Part shown: piece by piece, positions 45,641 through 56,636 of the stretch | Numbering within the stretch: the stretch's first letter is position 1 | Layout of the letters: the number at the start of each line of letters is the position of its first letter | Assembly (NCBI GenBank): GCA_043228905.1 | Contig: JBHGNT010000004.1 | Location: 19,530,001-19,594,000, forward strand | Source of the DNA: Azolla caroliniana | Taxonomy: Eukaryota > Polypodiophyta | Direction of reading: 5' to 3' | DNA: 64,000 nt | Translations under genes and position numbers: made by a program | Notes under the pieces: model-generated | Told to the model about the DNA's origin: nothing | The model's input: only the letters and a program-made list of their open reading frames with translations | Database searches by the model: none

Positions 45641-46542
45641 ACTGGTGAACTGACATCTTACGAAGAAGCATCGGCAACCACCGACTCAGCCACTTGGCAT
45701 CTGGCGATGGAGTCGGAAATGTACTCTATTCGGGCAAACAAGACTTGAGACTTGGTAGAATTACCGAAGAATCGATGTGCTCTTCCATGTAAGTGGGTCT
45801 ATCGACTAATAGAGACGTCCGACTCGACCAACCCAAAGTACAAGGCCAAATTAGTTGTGAAGGGATTTAGACAAGAATATGGCGTCGACTTCGATGAAAT
45901 CTTTTCACTAGTGGTGATAATGACGACCCTCCGTTTCATGCTCGGCGTCGTGGCCACCGACAACTTGGAGCTGATTCAGCTAGATGTAAAAATGGAGCAG
46001 CCGAAAGGCTTTGTGGCATCCGGCCAGGAACATCTAGTCTGATGACTCAAGAATAGTCTCTACGGCCTGAAACAAGCACCATAACAGTGGTACAAGAAGT
46101 TCAATGACTTCATCCAATCGGTCTGCTTCTCCAAAAGCGATGAGGACCACTGTCTCTTCACCAAAACAGCTCAAGACGGGTCTCCTGTCTTCCTCATCAT
46201 CTACGTGGACGACATGCTACTCTCCGGTCGGCATCCAGGAGAGCTCACCAAACTCGTTTGGCAACTGTGATTGAAGTTTTCCATCAAGGACCTTGGTCCA
46301 GCAAGACACATACATGGTATGAAGATTAGTCGGTATCCCGATACACGACAACTTTTCTTGTCTCAAACTGACTACATCGAACGTGTCTTAGAACGCTTCA
46401 ACATGCAATCGGCCAAGTCTGCTTCGACCCCGCGCCCCATTAACCTTCGGCTGTCTCAATGAGACTGTCTGACATCCGGTCCGGAGGGGGAAGATATGAA
46501 GTCAGTATCGTATGCACCGGCAGTCGGCTCCCTCATGTACGT
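45641..46542 (+). pseudogene. copia-3 reverse transcriptase
   Basis: Begins near ATWHLAMESEMYSI. A frame from 45752 carries LPCKWVYRLI, YKAKLVVKGFRQEYGVDFDE and QLDVK, which joins directly to MEQPKGFVASGQEHLV; about 14 residues normally found between them are deleted. The catalytic IIYVDDMLLSG box is intact at about 46196-46228. Stops lie at 46041, near 46083 and at 46267. The frame ends at SLMYV, where the solo LTR enters. Confidence 0.9.
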
Positions 46543-47426
46543 TGTCGTGCCTTTCGGCTCCGGATTGTTGCGTGAGTCAGGTGGGAACCACTGGGGTTTT
46601 GGACTAGGAGGAAGGAAAATTCTAAGGCAATTAAGAATGTGAAATATATTATGAGAAAGAAAGATATGAAAAACTCGTGAATCCCACGAGTATAGTGTAT
46701 TAGTGAGTACTCAAATTAAGAGAGAATAATAGTTAGCAAATTCGTGGATCCCACGATTATATTATATTAATCAACCCTTGTAAAATAATCAACAACCTCT
46801 ATACATCTTTCTCTCTTCCTTATATAGTGTTGGAAGAGTCTAAGTTCATCACATGCAAGCTTTTTCTATCTTTAGTTTTCATGCACGCTGCATGTGCATG
46901 ATTAGCTTTCTATCTCATCTTCTCTTTTAACTCGAGTGTCTATGCATGAATAACTTTTGTACCATGCATGTCTAGAAATTTTACATGGGATAAAGTTTAG
47001 TATAACTTTAAAATTCATAATACCCTACTATAATGATAAGGCTTAACATTATTAACATGGAGGTGCAAGGTTCGAATCTTGCCCTATGCATGTAATATAT
47101 ATTTTTATACTTTCTTCTATTTACAAATATGTCTCTTCATCCGGTGAGAGACTCTCACCGGCCTTCTTCCTTCGGCTCTTTCCGGTTCTGCTTCATCCGG
47201 TGCTTGATAGTTTTCTTTGTCTGGTTCTTACCGGGACCTCCTTACCGATCTCTTCGTCCGTTTCTCACCGACCGTCACGGCCTTCTTCATCCGGCTCTTG
47301 CCGGGTCTCCGTACCGGTTTCGGTCCTTACCGGTTCCTTCTTCCGATTCTCACTGGGTACTCCATGTCCTATCCGGAGAGACCAAAAATGTAATTTTTCA
47401 CGTAGTGTACGAATTACACTACGACA
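46543..47426 (-). mobile_element. Gypsy solo LTR inside copia-3
   Basis: 884 bp bounded by TGTCGTGCC and CTACGACA and flanked by ACGT on both sides (46539-46542 and 47427-47430). It is in minus orientation relative to gypsy-B, whose LTR it resembles at both ends: the GTGCCTTTCGGCTCCGGAT end, the paired TCGTG-N5-CACGA hairpins at 46674-46690 and 46741-46756, and an antisense tRNA-like stretch at about 47035-47095. Removing it and one ACGT restores the continuity of the flanking copia-3 codons. Confidence 0.88.
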
Positions 47427-47430
47427 ACGT

Positions 47431-48073
47431 GATGGTCGCGACACGGCCTGATATTTCTCACGCCATAGGAGTCATCAGCAGATTCATGCATAACCTCGGC
47501 CGATCGCACTGGAACGCAGTCAAGCATGTGTTCAGATATCTAGCTGGCACAAAAGACCATGGCATTCTTTTCGGCCCGAACTCAACCTCAGGAGTAGTCG
47601 GTTACACTGACTCGGACTTCGCCAACTATGTGGACAGTCGGAAATCAACAACCGGATACTGTTTCAAATTCGGCAATGGAGCAATCTCGTGGAAGTCAAA
47701 ACTTCAGGAGTGCACAGCCACCTCAACGACGGAAGCGGAATATGTAGTTGCGTCCGACGCGGCAAAAGAAGCTTTATGGCTCGGTCGGCTGGCGCACACG
47801 TTTCGACAGGTCGACTCTGACTCGGCTCCAGTTGTCTACAACGACAATCAAGGTGTTATTGCTTTGTCAAAAAATCCGGTTCACCACAACTCCTCTAAGC
47901 ATATCGACATTCGATACCACTTCGTTCGGGACTGTGTCATTTTAGGGAAAATCGGTCTCGAGAAGATATCCACAACCGATAATGTCGCAGATGGAATGAA
48001 CAAGTTTCTTTCGCCGGATCGTTTCCAGTCCCTTCAACACCAGATGGGCGTAACGAAAAATCAGCCCAATTAA
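47431..48073 (+). pseudogene. copia-3 RNase H
   Basis: Open to 48073 without stops: MVATRPDISHAIGVISRFMH, YTDSDFANYVDSRKSTTGYC, CTATSTTEAEYVVASDAAKE, HIDIRYHFVRDCV and TTDNVADGMNKFLSPDRF, covering a complete copia RNase H with its acidic residues. The open frame begins artificially inside the solo LTR at 47129. Confidence 0.9.
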
Positions 48074-48272
48074 AGTCAGACACACAACACTGGATGATTT
48101 TGGACCACCGACATCGGTTCTCTAAGGATCGGCTTCAGCTCTTCCGACCCGACCGGTTCGGTCCTCTGTCTTCGGATCTCGCCAACTCTGACAAAACCGA
48201 TCTGTCTAATAAACCTTGTATGTATACCTGTAATTCTTTAGATAACCCGTGTATACGCCCATTACGGCGGAG
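48074..48272. other. copia-3 3' untranslated region
   Basis: Sequence between the RNase H stop and the 3' LTR. It ends in ACGGCGGAG (48264-48272), a weak polypurine tract. Confidence 0.6.
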
Positions 48273-48571
48273 TGTCAAATACGAGTGTATAATGGCCATA
48301 TTCACACTGTCCCTTTGGACAGCCCAAGTTTGGGCTATTTCTATAAATAGCATAAAGGGCAGTTGCCCTAGGATAGTCACTATATAAAGTGACTTTGTAA
48401 CCTTTAGTGAAGGTTGGTTGTCATTTGTAACTGTTGCTATTTGAATATAATGTTTCCTCTGTGCCTCTCTCTCCCTCTCTCCCTTTGTGTCCATCTTGCT
48501 CATGCATACACAGGTTCTTCTTCATCACGAATGTTGCTTGCACTTCCGCAATGACGGCCTTGTCCCCAATA
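48273..48571 (+). mobile_element. copia-3 3' LTR
   Basis: 299 bp, TGTCAAATACGAG...CCCCAATA, near-identical to the 5' LTR but with a shorter CT run and a C-to-T change at the terminal CA. Followed by the ATCCT duplication. Confidence 0.92.
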
Positions 48572-49195
48572 ATCCTCTGTGTTGAAGGCTTTGTAGGACG
48601 TGTGGGATTGGAACCCATAATCCCTTGATTTCAAGTCACGTGCCTTCTCTGTTAGGCGAGAAGTGCTCCACTTAGTTAGGTTGCTATTCACCACTTACTT
48701 TGGATTGAATTTGGTATTACGCTATTTATCACTGTTGGTCTAGTTTTTACACAATGGACTTGAGATGAAGTTATTGTTCATCTTAGTGTATGGGTTATTA
48801 CAAGGAATGGTATCTGGCTTTGGTCTCCTTGGTGTGGTCCATGGTCGATGGGACAGGAACCCACAAACCGTTGATTAGAAGTCAAGTGTCTTATAGCACT
48901 AGATTTGGTTACATTGTTAATCACCCTTACTTTTGATTCAATTTGGCGTTACCCTATTATTCAATGTTGGTGTGGTTAATAAACAATGGATTTAAGATTA
49001 TGTTATTGTTCGTATTGGTGTATGGGTTACTACGCGGAATGAGAGTAGTGTTTTGTGTCATTCATGTTGCACGCCTAGTGGAACTCGAATCCAAAACCTC
49101 TTCCTTATAAGGAAGGTGCATTATCGAGTTGGACATAAGTAATGGTTATATTGTATATTTAATCTTGCTATTTTGTATTGGATTTGGTGTTACGT
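48572..49195. repeat. tRNA-Arg tandem array, block 3
   Basis: Continues the unit interrupted by copia-3. It carries a TGA-loop module (about 48600-48660), a D-arm-less TCT module (about 48850-48905) and a TAT-loop module (about 49070-49135), ending at TTACGT where gypsy-C begins. Confidence 0.88.
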
Positions 49196-49975
49196 TGTCG
49201 AGATATTATGCAAGTGCGTGTGGAATCGAGGCGGGACCGCGGGGGTCTCGGACCAAAGAGCAAGCGAGGGAGGAGAAAGAGAGAGAACCGGCTACGCAGG
49301 ACCGGGGATACACAGGGACACGGCCCTTCAGCACGGAGAACGCGGACAGAGACCGACACAGACAGATGTGAATGACTTAATATGTATATTAAGAAAATGG
49401 CTAATCACGACTACAACCCTCGACGGGGCACAGGTTGGTTACAACCGAACAGGCCGGCGAACAGGTGCCGATGCCTGTTCACTTCGACGCACAAGGGGGC
49501 TGCCGGAAGCACTCGGGCGTTCCTCGAAACAGCGCGAGCCTCCTCGGAACCCTGCACAGAAAGCTATGGAGCTCAAGAAGGAAGGAAACAGAGAGAGAGA
49601 AGCGTCCAGAAACGGTCCGACAGCACTTCGTCCTCTCCCCGTCCCCGATCCCCTGCAACAGCTCTTTCCTGCTCTTATATAGCCCGACGAGCAGGCCGTC
49701 CTGTCATCTTTATTCCCTGTCCCTTTCGAACAGGGATCCGCTCCGTTCTTCGCGCATCGGCGTAGTTACGCCGCCGACTCGTGCCGTCCCTTAGCTCGCG
49801 CGCGCGACCGAAAAGACTGTTCGCGCGGTCTTTGTCTCCACCTATGTTAGGGCCCGTTCCTGCCGATTATCCCCCTAACTCGCTTCTTCGTACTACTTGG
49901 AGCTTGCGCGCGTGAAGAACCGGTTCCCACGCCTAGGTGCGCCGATTCCGCCTATGGACGGTTTTCTTCACGACA
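49196..49975 (-). mobile_element. gypsy-C 3' LTR
   Basis: 780 bp, TGTCGAGATATT...TTCACGACA on the plus strand. It carries a CTTATATAGC string on the plus strand and a CpG-rich right half. It differs from the other LTR at 49728 (G versus A) and 49759 (G versus C). Open frames across it on the plus strand occur identically in both LTRs and are not gene-like. Confidence 0.95.
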
Positions 49976-49988
49976 TCCGCCCCCACCT
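49976..49988 (-). other. gypsy-C polypurine tract
   Basis: The minus strand reads AGGTGGGGGCGGA directly before the 3' LTR. Confidence 0.8.
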
Positions 49989-50046
49989 AACCGCGCATCC
50001 TCCGGTATGCGCCAAGAGAGTTGGGACTGAGAAAACCGGCCCGTCT

Positions 50047-53000
50047 TCATTCCTCGCCCGTCGGTTCATCCTCGTTTTCGGATCGTTCGTCACTGCCGAC
50101 CAGGAGAGCCGGGTCCGGCTCGTCGTCTTGTCGCTTCTTGAACGCTTTGATCCGCTTCCCTGCAACCGGTATCGTCATTCTCGTGCCGTCGAGTTCCGCC
50201 AGGTGGTATGTCCCGTTGTCATTGGCGCTCTGTACCACGTAAGGCCCGAACCACCTTCGTGCGAACTTCCGTGTAGCTCGGTGCTGGTTGTCGAGGCTGC
50301 TATCGTAGACGAGCACCCAGTCACCTTCTTCAATTTTCTTCGGTCGGAGCCGGTGCGTTCGGTCGAACCTGGCTTTGTTCTTTTTCCTCGCTACTCGGAG
50401 CTTCTCCGTAGCCAGTTCCACGTCCTCCGGTCTCCGCTCGAGCTGTCGTATGCGCGCGGCCAACAACTCCTCCCGGCTCATCTCGTCCCTCCAGTCGACC
50501 GTTGCCCACGAGGAGATCGTCCGTTCCGTCGGCATGATCGGCTTCTGGCCGAACATGAGCTCTGTCGGCATGTACCCGGTTACCGAACTGTGCGTGGTCC
50601 GGTCTGCCCACAAAGCATAAGGTAGCAGCCGCGGCCAGTCACCGACTCGGCCTCCGCATGCCCGAACCAACGCCTTGACGATCGGTCCGTGTCCTCGCTC
50701 CACCTTTCCATTCGCCTCCGGATTGTACGCAGTGGTGAGCGAGAGCTCGACTCCCAGCCGGTCGAACAGCTCCGCGGCTTCTTCGGCGTCCAACTCCCCT
50801 CGGTCAGCCACGATCTTCCCGACGCACCCGTACCGGCATATCACGTCCTCGATTAGGAACCGGCATACGGCCGCGGTCGTTTTGTTCGGAAGGGCCCGGC
50901 CTTCCACCTGGTTCGTCAGATCCTCCCGCGCTAGGACCAGGTACCGCATCTGTCCTACTCCCATTGGCATCGTTACTAGATCTACCATCCATTTGAAATG
51001 GATGGCCGGAGGGTACGTAGGGTGAAGCTCGTCTCGATGTCGGACTACGGAGTGCATCTGGCAGCTCTCGCAAGTTGTCACGAACCGATGCACGTCCTGG
51101 TACTGCCCCGGCCACCAATACTTCCCCTTTAGTTTCTCAAACGTAGCCCATGTTCCACGGTGTCCAGCCCAAGGGCTGTCGTGGTAGGCCGTCAGCAGCT
51201 CCTCCTGTTCTTCCTTCATCGCCACCACCCGGAGCGGAACGCCGTCCTTCTTCTTCGGGTGTTTCCATAGATAGCCATCCCGGAGAAAGAACCGGTACGC
51301 TTTCTTCCGGATCCGGTTGGCCTCGTCCTTCGTCCATGACGCATCGGGCGTCATTGTCTTCAGAAACCCACCGATCTGCAGCCACTCCCCTTCGTACTTG
51401 CTCGCGTCGAAGTCGTTAAGCGCCGGAGTGCTTGTTCCGTCGGTTGTTACATACGCAGTCTCGAAGAAGTCCACGCCGACGTCTTCGTCCTCCGAAACCA
51501 TGCCGCCCTCGTCATCGAATCTTGCCCTTGAAAGCATGTCGGCCATGGCGTTGTCTTTCCCGGAAATGTGTCGTATTTCCGGGTCCAGGGACTTGATGTA
51601 CGCTATCCACCTGAGCATTGCCAGGTCCGGCGTCGCGCATCCGGAAATCATGCCGAGAATCGGCATGCAATCCGTCTCTATAATTACCTCTGTCCCGATC
51701 AGATAGTCCTTGTCGGCCTTCACCGCCGAAACGATACCCCAGAGCTCGCGTTTAACCTGGGCGTATCCTCGCTGCCGTTCGCTGAGGACCTTCGCACCGA
51801 ATCGGACCGGAAACCGATTGCCGTCCTCATCTTCTTGGTTGACGACCCACCCGATTCCGGTCGGACTCGTGTCAACCGTTATGTACACTGGGGTGCCCTT
51901 CCTGTAGACGGCCTTTCGGAGCGCCGGTGCTGCCGAAAGAGCCTCCTTCAGCTTCCGGACCGACTCCGTGTGCTTGTCTAGCCATTCGAATCTTCGCCCT
52001 TTCTTCAATAACCCGTACAGCGGCTCCGCGACGTGCGCGTAATGCGGGATCCATATGTGGTAGAATGCGCATGCCCCCAGGAATCTTCGTACTTCCGTGA
52101 CCGAGCTGCAGTCGGGCTTCATCGCGGAGATGGCTTCTACCTTTGCCGGAGACGGTTTCCGGCCATACGACCCACATAAGTGTCCGACCACCATGATTTC
52201 CGACTGTCCGAAGGCTGATTTCTCCCCCGAGAAGGTTAGCCTCGCATCCTCTAGCCTTTGCAGCACCTTCTCGCAGTCGTCGATGTGCGTTACCACGAAT
52301 CGCCGGCATCCGTCCGGCCCGGTCGTCTCGTCCCTCTCTTCTACCGGGCATCCCTTGATCGGGATGTCGTCTAGAAACGGCATGGTGATGTCCGGGATGC
52401 AGTCCCTCAGCACCTTGTTCATTGCATTCACCATGTGGGCCACCGAGTTGGTCCCTCCTTGCGGCAGCGTACACATCCGCACTAGGCCGAGGGGAGTTCG
52501 CATCGTCGTAATGTCTCTGCTCTCCACGGCTAGCTGGAACTGGTCGTACCCTGAATATAGATCACCGACCGAGTAAATCGACCTTCCGGCGAAGGCCTCC
52601 GCGAACTCATCTATGGTCGGTCCGATCCCTGCGTTCCGAATGGTCACCCTATTGACCGGTTGCAGGTCCTGAATGAAGCGCAACGATCCGTTTTTCTTTG
52701 GTACTGTAAACCACCGGTTCGAGTACGGGGCGCTCGACGGCTCGAGAATGCCCATATCAACTTTCTGCTTCAACAGCTCCATCAACTTCGGGATGTGAGC
52801 TCTCGGAACCGGAATTGGCTTGAGATTCCACGGTACATGCGGTACCGTGAATATCACCATCGGCTCTACGGTCGTCGGGTCTACGCACCCGATTTCCTCC
52901 GGTGAGAATGCGAAGGCTTTCCCGTGCCTTCCGAGCATTCTCCGGAACCGGTCTTCCTCCGCCGGCAGTAGGAACCCGCCCCCACCGATCTTCAGCTCAC

Positions 53001-53530
53001 GGAGCGTCTCGTTGGTGAAGGTGTGTCCTATGCAGGCCGGATCCCGTAAGCTGGGGTCCGATGCAACCCCTTTGATTCGGGATTCGCTGCCCTCCGGTAG
53101 GGGCGCCGCAACTGGCCTCACCTTCCGGTCCACAGTCTTGTACTTGGTGCTAACTCGGGCCGTCCGTTCCGACTCGAGCCCTCGACCGAAGTCCGCGATG
53201 ACTTCGTACATTTCTTCTGAACATACCGGTATCGCCCGGTCCTCGATAAGGTCTTCTTCGACTATCCTCCCCAGCATTCCCAAGGTGTCGTCGAAGGAGA
53301 CTGCCTCCACGGCTCCGTTGATTTCTTCGTCCGGGCCGAGAACTCCGCACGCCCGAAGTCTCCCCTCCGTCTTGGTTTTCTCTCGGCCGGTGATGCCGAC
53401 CAACGCACATGCTCCGCTGTCGGAGAAGCAAAATTTCCTACCTATTGTACACGGTTTTTTCGTACAGATGTGGGGTTTTTCCGGAGCATCCGGACTGCCG
53501 CGGCCCCACGCCTTGGCAGTCCTCTCTAAA
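50047..53530 (-). CDS. gypsy-C Pol (RT, RNase H, integrase)
   Basis: Uninterrupted from the gag-pro junction (about 53530) to a stop at 50047; 1,118 codons are counted from 53403, where there is no ATG (TTG). Positions below use that count. RT spans about 170-420, with DLYSGYDQFQLA near 281-292 and catalytic MPFLDDIP at 341-348. RNase H has VDTSPTG (D511), KRELWG (E553) and ETDC (D578). The integrase has H741, H748, C778 and C781 (zinc finger), then D808, D867 (ADRGEL) and E902 (ANGKVERGH), the D35E spacing. Near the end are RWFGPYVV and AELDGTRMTIPVAGKR, and an acidic tail. No chromodomain. The DDIP-type RT box resembles Ty3 elements I associate with fungi; this needs a phylogeny. Confidence 0.92.
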
Positions 53531-53537
53531 AATCCTC
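53522..53537 (-). promoter_or_regulatory. Putative -1 frameshift site, gag-pro to pol
   Basis: The minus strand reads GGATTTTTAGAG: gag-pro GAT TTT TAG stop. The -1 frame continues TTT TTA GAG AGG ACT and then straight into pol. Gypsy-B has the same layout, with the same FLxRT start of the -1 frame. Confidence 0.6.
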
Positions 53538-55652
53538 TCGGTTTGCGGAACCGAGGGAGTCGCGGTTACGTTCGTGGTTCGGCCGTACCGTCAGAAACTG
53601 GACCGAATGGCGCCCGTCTTGGCTTTTGACCCTCGCGTAGGCCGAACCGTTGTCCAGCACCTTGGTCTCCATCCGCGCCGCCGTGATGTACGGTTCTCCC
53701 AGTATGACCGGATGCGAAGATGTCTCCTGCACGAAGAAGTGCTGGTCAATCTCGACGTCGCCGATCTTGACTCGCACATTCGGACAGGCCCCGTGCAGCT
53801 CCTCGGTGGCGCGCGTTGCCGCCCTTATTTTTCACCCGTGCTTGGTGTTGATCGGCCATTTTCCCTTCTTATAGAAGTCCATGGACATCAAGTTGATCTC
53901 CGATCCGTGGTCAACCAAAGCTATCACCGGTTCCTGGACATCGCCGATCTTCACCGGGGTTTCCGTGGTCGCTCGGGCCCAGTGTGGTCTCGAATAGTGG
54001 CTTTCCGCCCACTCGTCTCCCAGCGCCATGTCGTCTAGGTGCGTCGTCCGCACTTCCACTGGTCTTTCCGGTTCTGTCTCCGTTGACAGCCTCTTCCGTT
54101 TCACCAAGTCCACGATGGAGTCGTGGAACTCCTTCTTGGCGATTCCCAGCACCTCTCGTAACGACAGCTCCACCTTACTGTCGAGGATCCGTTCTTCCAG
54201 GACCTTTCGTAAGTCCGTGGTCCTTTCTATCTCCGTCCCCAGACGGTACCCGCCCTTCTGGGGTTTATCTTTCGTACCGGCCCCGCCGGCTTCGTCCCGT
54301 CGTGGCCCGGACCGGGTCTCGTATCGTTGTGAGGGCCCGGTCATCCCGGGTCTCCCCACCCGCTTCTCTTCTACCAGAGCCTCGTAATTCTGGCAAGCGG
54401 CTTCCACGAAGCCCGTCCTTTCCTCGACCGGGTCGCTCCACCCGGTTATCTCCCGTACTCGTTTCTCCGCGCGGTCCGATTCCTCCCCTTCAAGCCTTGC
54501 ACCGGCAAGGCCTTCCAGCATCGTCGGCCAGAATCCGGCTTTGCTTTCTCTTCGGGCCTCGCCGCCCCCGACTCGAATGCCGGCCGACGCCGAGTAGTGG
54601 ACGATTTCCGTGTGTCGGGCCGCCGCCTCTTCCATCAGCCTTTTCATACCACCCTTTCCGTCGTTTCGGCTCAGGGCCCTTCGGGTGTCGCTGGCATGCA
54701 CCCGTCCTTCCCACAGGTACACCACCCTGTTCCTCAGCGCCTCCGCGAAGTCGCCGCAGTCCTTCCGAATGTGGCCGACTTCATCGCACCACATGCACCT
54801 GTTTCCTGCCGCCGGCCGTCGGTCACGAGCCGGTTCGCCTCCTTCCCTTCGGGCCTGCGCGATTTGGAGGTCCTTTATCGCCTTCGTCAATTCCTCCAGC
54901 GCCGCTCCTCCGGTTGAGCCTCTGACTACGCCGGTCGAAGCCGAACCGGTTTCCAACCACTCCCGGGTTTCTTCCTTGCGCACCTGTGGCGCTGGTTCGA
55001 GCTTCTTTGCTGCGACCGAGCCCGACCCGGTCGCCCCGTTATCCGCCCATTCTCGCCGTTTGTCGAAACGGCCACAGACCTTCCTGACAGCCGCCCAGTC
55101 GGTAGTGAGCCCGTCTTCGGTTTCCAGCAAGAGGCCCACTTGCTCCCGATCCCGCTCGTCGACCGACTTGACAAACAGCAAGACCCGGCTCGTGTCCAGG
55201 ATGGTTCGGTCGAGCGCCGAAAGGCGCGCAAAGTTTTCCTCGAACTCCCGGAGGAGCGCCGACGCGTTTCTTCCCTTCCCCGGGGACTCCACCCATTCCA
55301 TGAACCTTCGCTTCGAAAGCCGGAGCGCGTCGTCCAGCCCGTATTTCTCTAGGAGCCGACCTTCGAACTCCTCCCAGGTACGGCTCTCCGTCCGCACCTC
55401 GAGCACCTCCGCATGGATGCTCGGCATCGCCACTCGGGGAAATCCGGCAAGACGCCTTTCTTCCGGAATGTCCCGCATCAGCATCTCTGCACCGTAGGAC
55501 GCCAAATACTTCGTGGCATCCTTCCCATCGAACCGGCCGATCGTGCCGACGACCGCCTCAATAGCTCTGTCGAGGGCACCGGTGCTCTCGCGCGCGTTTA
55601 CAATCCGATCCACGGCCGAAGCCATGGCCTCTGCGAGATCCGACCCCCTCAT
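53526..55652 (-). pseudogene. gypsy-C Gag-Pro, one in-frame stop
   Basis: The first ATG is at 55652 (MRGSDLAEAMASAVDRIVNA); codons upstream are open into the primer region. The Gag segment carries GRFDGKDATKYLASYGAEML, and a zinc-knuckle-like CMWCDEVGHIRKDC lies at about 54800-54759. The protease site VIALVDHGSEINLMS lies at about 53930-53886, again DHG. The codon at 53829-53831 is TGA where gypsy-B has Trp (HGWKIR); the frame then continues to 53526 with good similarity (VKIGDVEIDQHFFVQE; VILGEPYITAARMETKVLD). Otherwise about 708 codons are intact. A TGG-to-TGA mutation is most likely; readthrough is possible but unsupported. Confidence 0.9.
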
Positions 55653-55670
55653 CTTCTGCTCTTCTGCCGC

Positions 55671-55696
55671 CTCTTTCACGTCGGGTTCACCAAAGA
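55671..55696 (-). other. gypsy-C putative primer region
   Basis: The minus strand reads TTTGGTGAACCCGACGTGAA next to the 5' LTR, conserved with gypsy-B. Confidence 0.6.
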
Positions 55697-56476
55697 TGTC
55701 GAGATATTATGCAAGTGCGTGTGGAATCGAGGCGGGACCGCGGGGGTCTCGGACCAAAGAGCAAGCGAGGGAGGAGAAAGAGAGAGAACCGGCTACGCAG
55801 GACCGGGGATACACAGGGACACGGCCCTTCAGCACGGAGAACGCGGACAGAGACCGACACAGACAGATGTGAATGACTTAATATGTATATTAAGAAAATG
55901 GCTAATCACGACTACAACCCTCGACGGGGCACAGGTTGGTTACAACCGAACAGGCCGGCGAACAGGTGCCGATGCCTGTTCACTTCGACGCACAAGGGGG
56001 CTGCCGGAAGCACTCGGGCGTTCCTCGAAACAGCGCGAGCCTCCTCGGAACCCTGCACAGAAAGCTATGGAGCTCAAGAAGGAAGGAAACAGAGAGAGAG
56101 AAGCGTCCAGAAACGGTCCGACAGCACTTCGTCCTCTCCCCGTCCCCGATCCCCTGCAACAGCTCTTTCCTGCTCTTATATAGCCCGACGAGCAGGCCGT
56201 CCTGTCATCTTTATTCCCTGTCCCTTTCAAACAGGGATCCGCTCCGTTCTTCGCGCATCCGCGTAGTTACGCCGCCGACTCGTGCCGTCCCTTAGCTCGC
56301 GCGCGCGACCGAAAAGACTGTTCGCGCGGTCTTTGTCTCCACCTATGTTAGGGCCCGTTCCTGCCGATTATCCCCCTAACTCGCTTCTTCGTACTACTTG
56401 GAGCTTGCGCGCGTGAAGAACCGGTTCCCACGCCTAGGTGCGCCGATTCCGCCTATGGACGGTTTTCTTCACGACA
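55697..56476 (-). mobile_element. gypsy-C 5' LTR
   Basis: 780 bp, same length as the 3' LTR and identical except at 56229 and 56260. It is followed by ACGT and then the tRNA-Arg unit sequence. Confidence 0.95.
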
Positions 56477-56563
56477 ACGTACGGAATGGATTTGAGATCA
56501 CTATTTATTTGTCTTTGTGTACGGGTTTTCACAAGCAAGAATCATGTTTTGCTGAGTGTTATG

Positions 56564-56636
56564 CACGTCTGGTGGGACTCGAACCCACAATCCCTTGATT
56601 AGAAGTCAAGTGCCTTATCCATTAGGCCACAAGTGC
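56564..56636 (-). pseudogene. tRNA-Arg(TCT)-like copy
   Basis: D-, anticodon and T-arms equal the array consensus and the copy at 37505. The acceptor stem (GCACTTG against CAGACGT) has two mismatches. Confidence 0.65.

Larger units (their letters stand above)
41772..48571 (+). mobile_element. copia-3, full-length Ty1/copia (plus) with nested solo LTR
   Basis: Second copia family, inserted in a tRNA-Arg unit with a perfect ATCCT duplication. LTRs of about 300 bp (41772-42078 and 48273-48571), primer site, unusually long leader, gag, protease, integrase, RT and RNase H. A gypsy solo LTR (46543-47426) interrupts the pol frame between RT and RNase H. Frameshifts, stops and an RT deletion make it defective, but large frames remain. 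Confidence 0.93.
49196..56476 (-). mobile_element. gypsy-C, nearly intact young Ty3/gypsy element (minus)
   Basis: 7,281 bp flanked by ACGT on both sides (49192-49195 and 56477-56480). The two 780-bp LTRs differ at only two positions, so the insertion is recent. Internally it encodes Gag-Pro and Pol, with pol open over 1,118 codons downstream of a -1 junction. One in-frame TGA in the protease region is the only clear lesion. Base composition is GC- and CpG-rich compared with the surrounding arrays. Same lineage as gypsy-B. Confidence 0.95.

Noticed and set aside
50000-55500. Several plus-strand open frames of 100-313 codons opposite gypsy-C
   Set aside because: Antisense shadows of GC-rich gag and pol codons; no domain, no start context and no conservation in gypsy-B.
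55413-56183. A 256-codon plus-strand frame crossing the gypsy-C LTR, and its 169-codon copy at 49173
   Set aside because: The frame runs through antisense gag into the LTR, and the shared part is simply the duplicated LTR. No recognisable protein.
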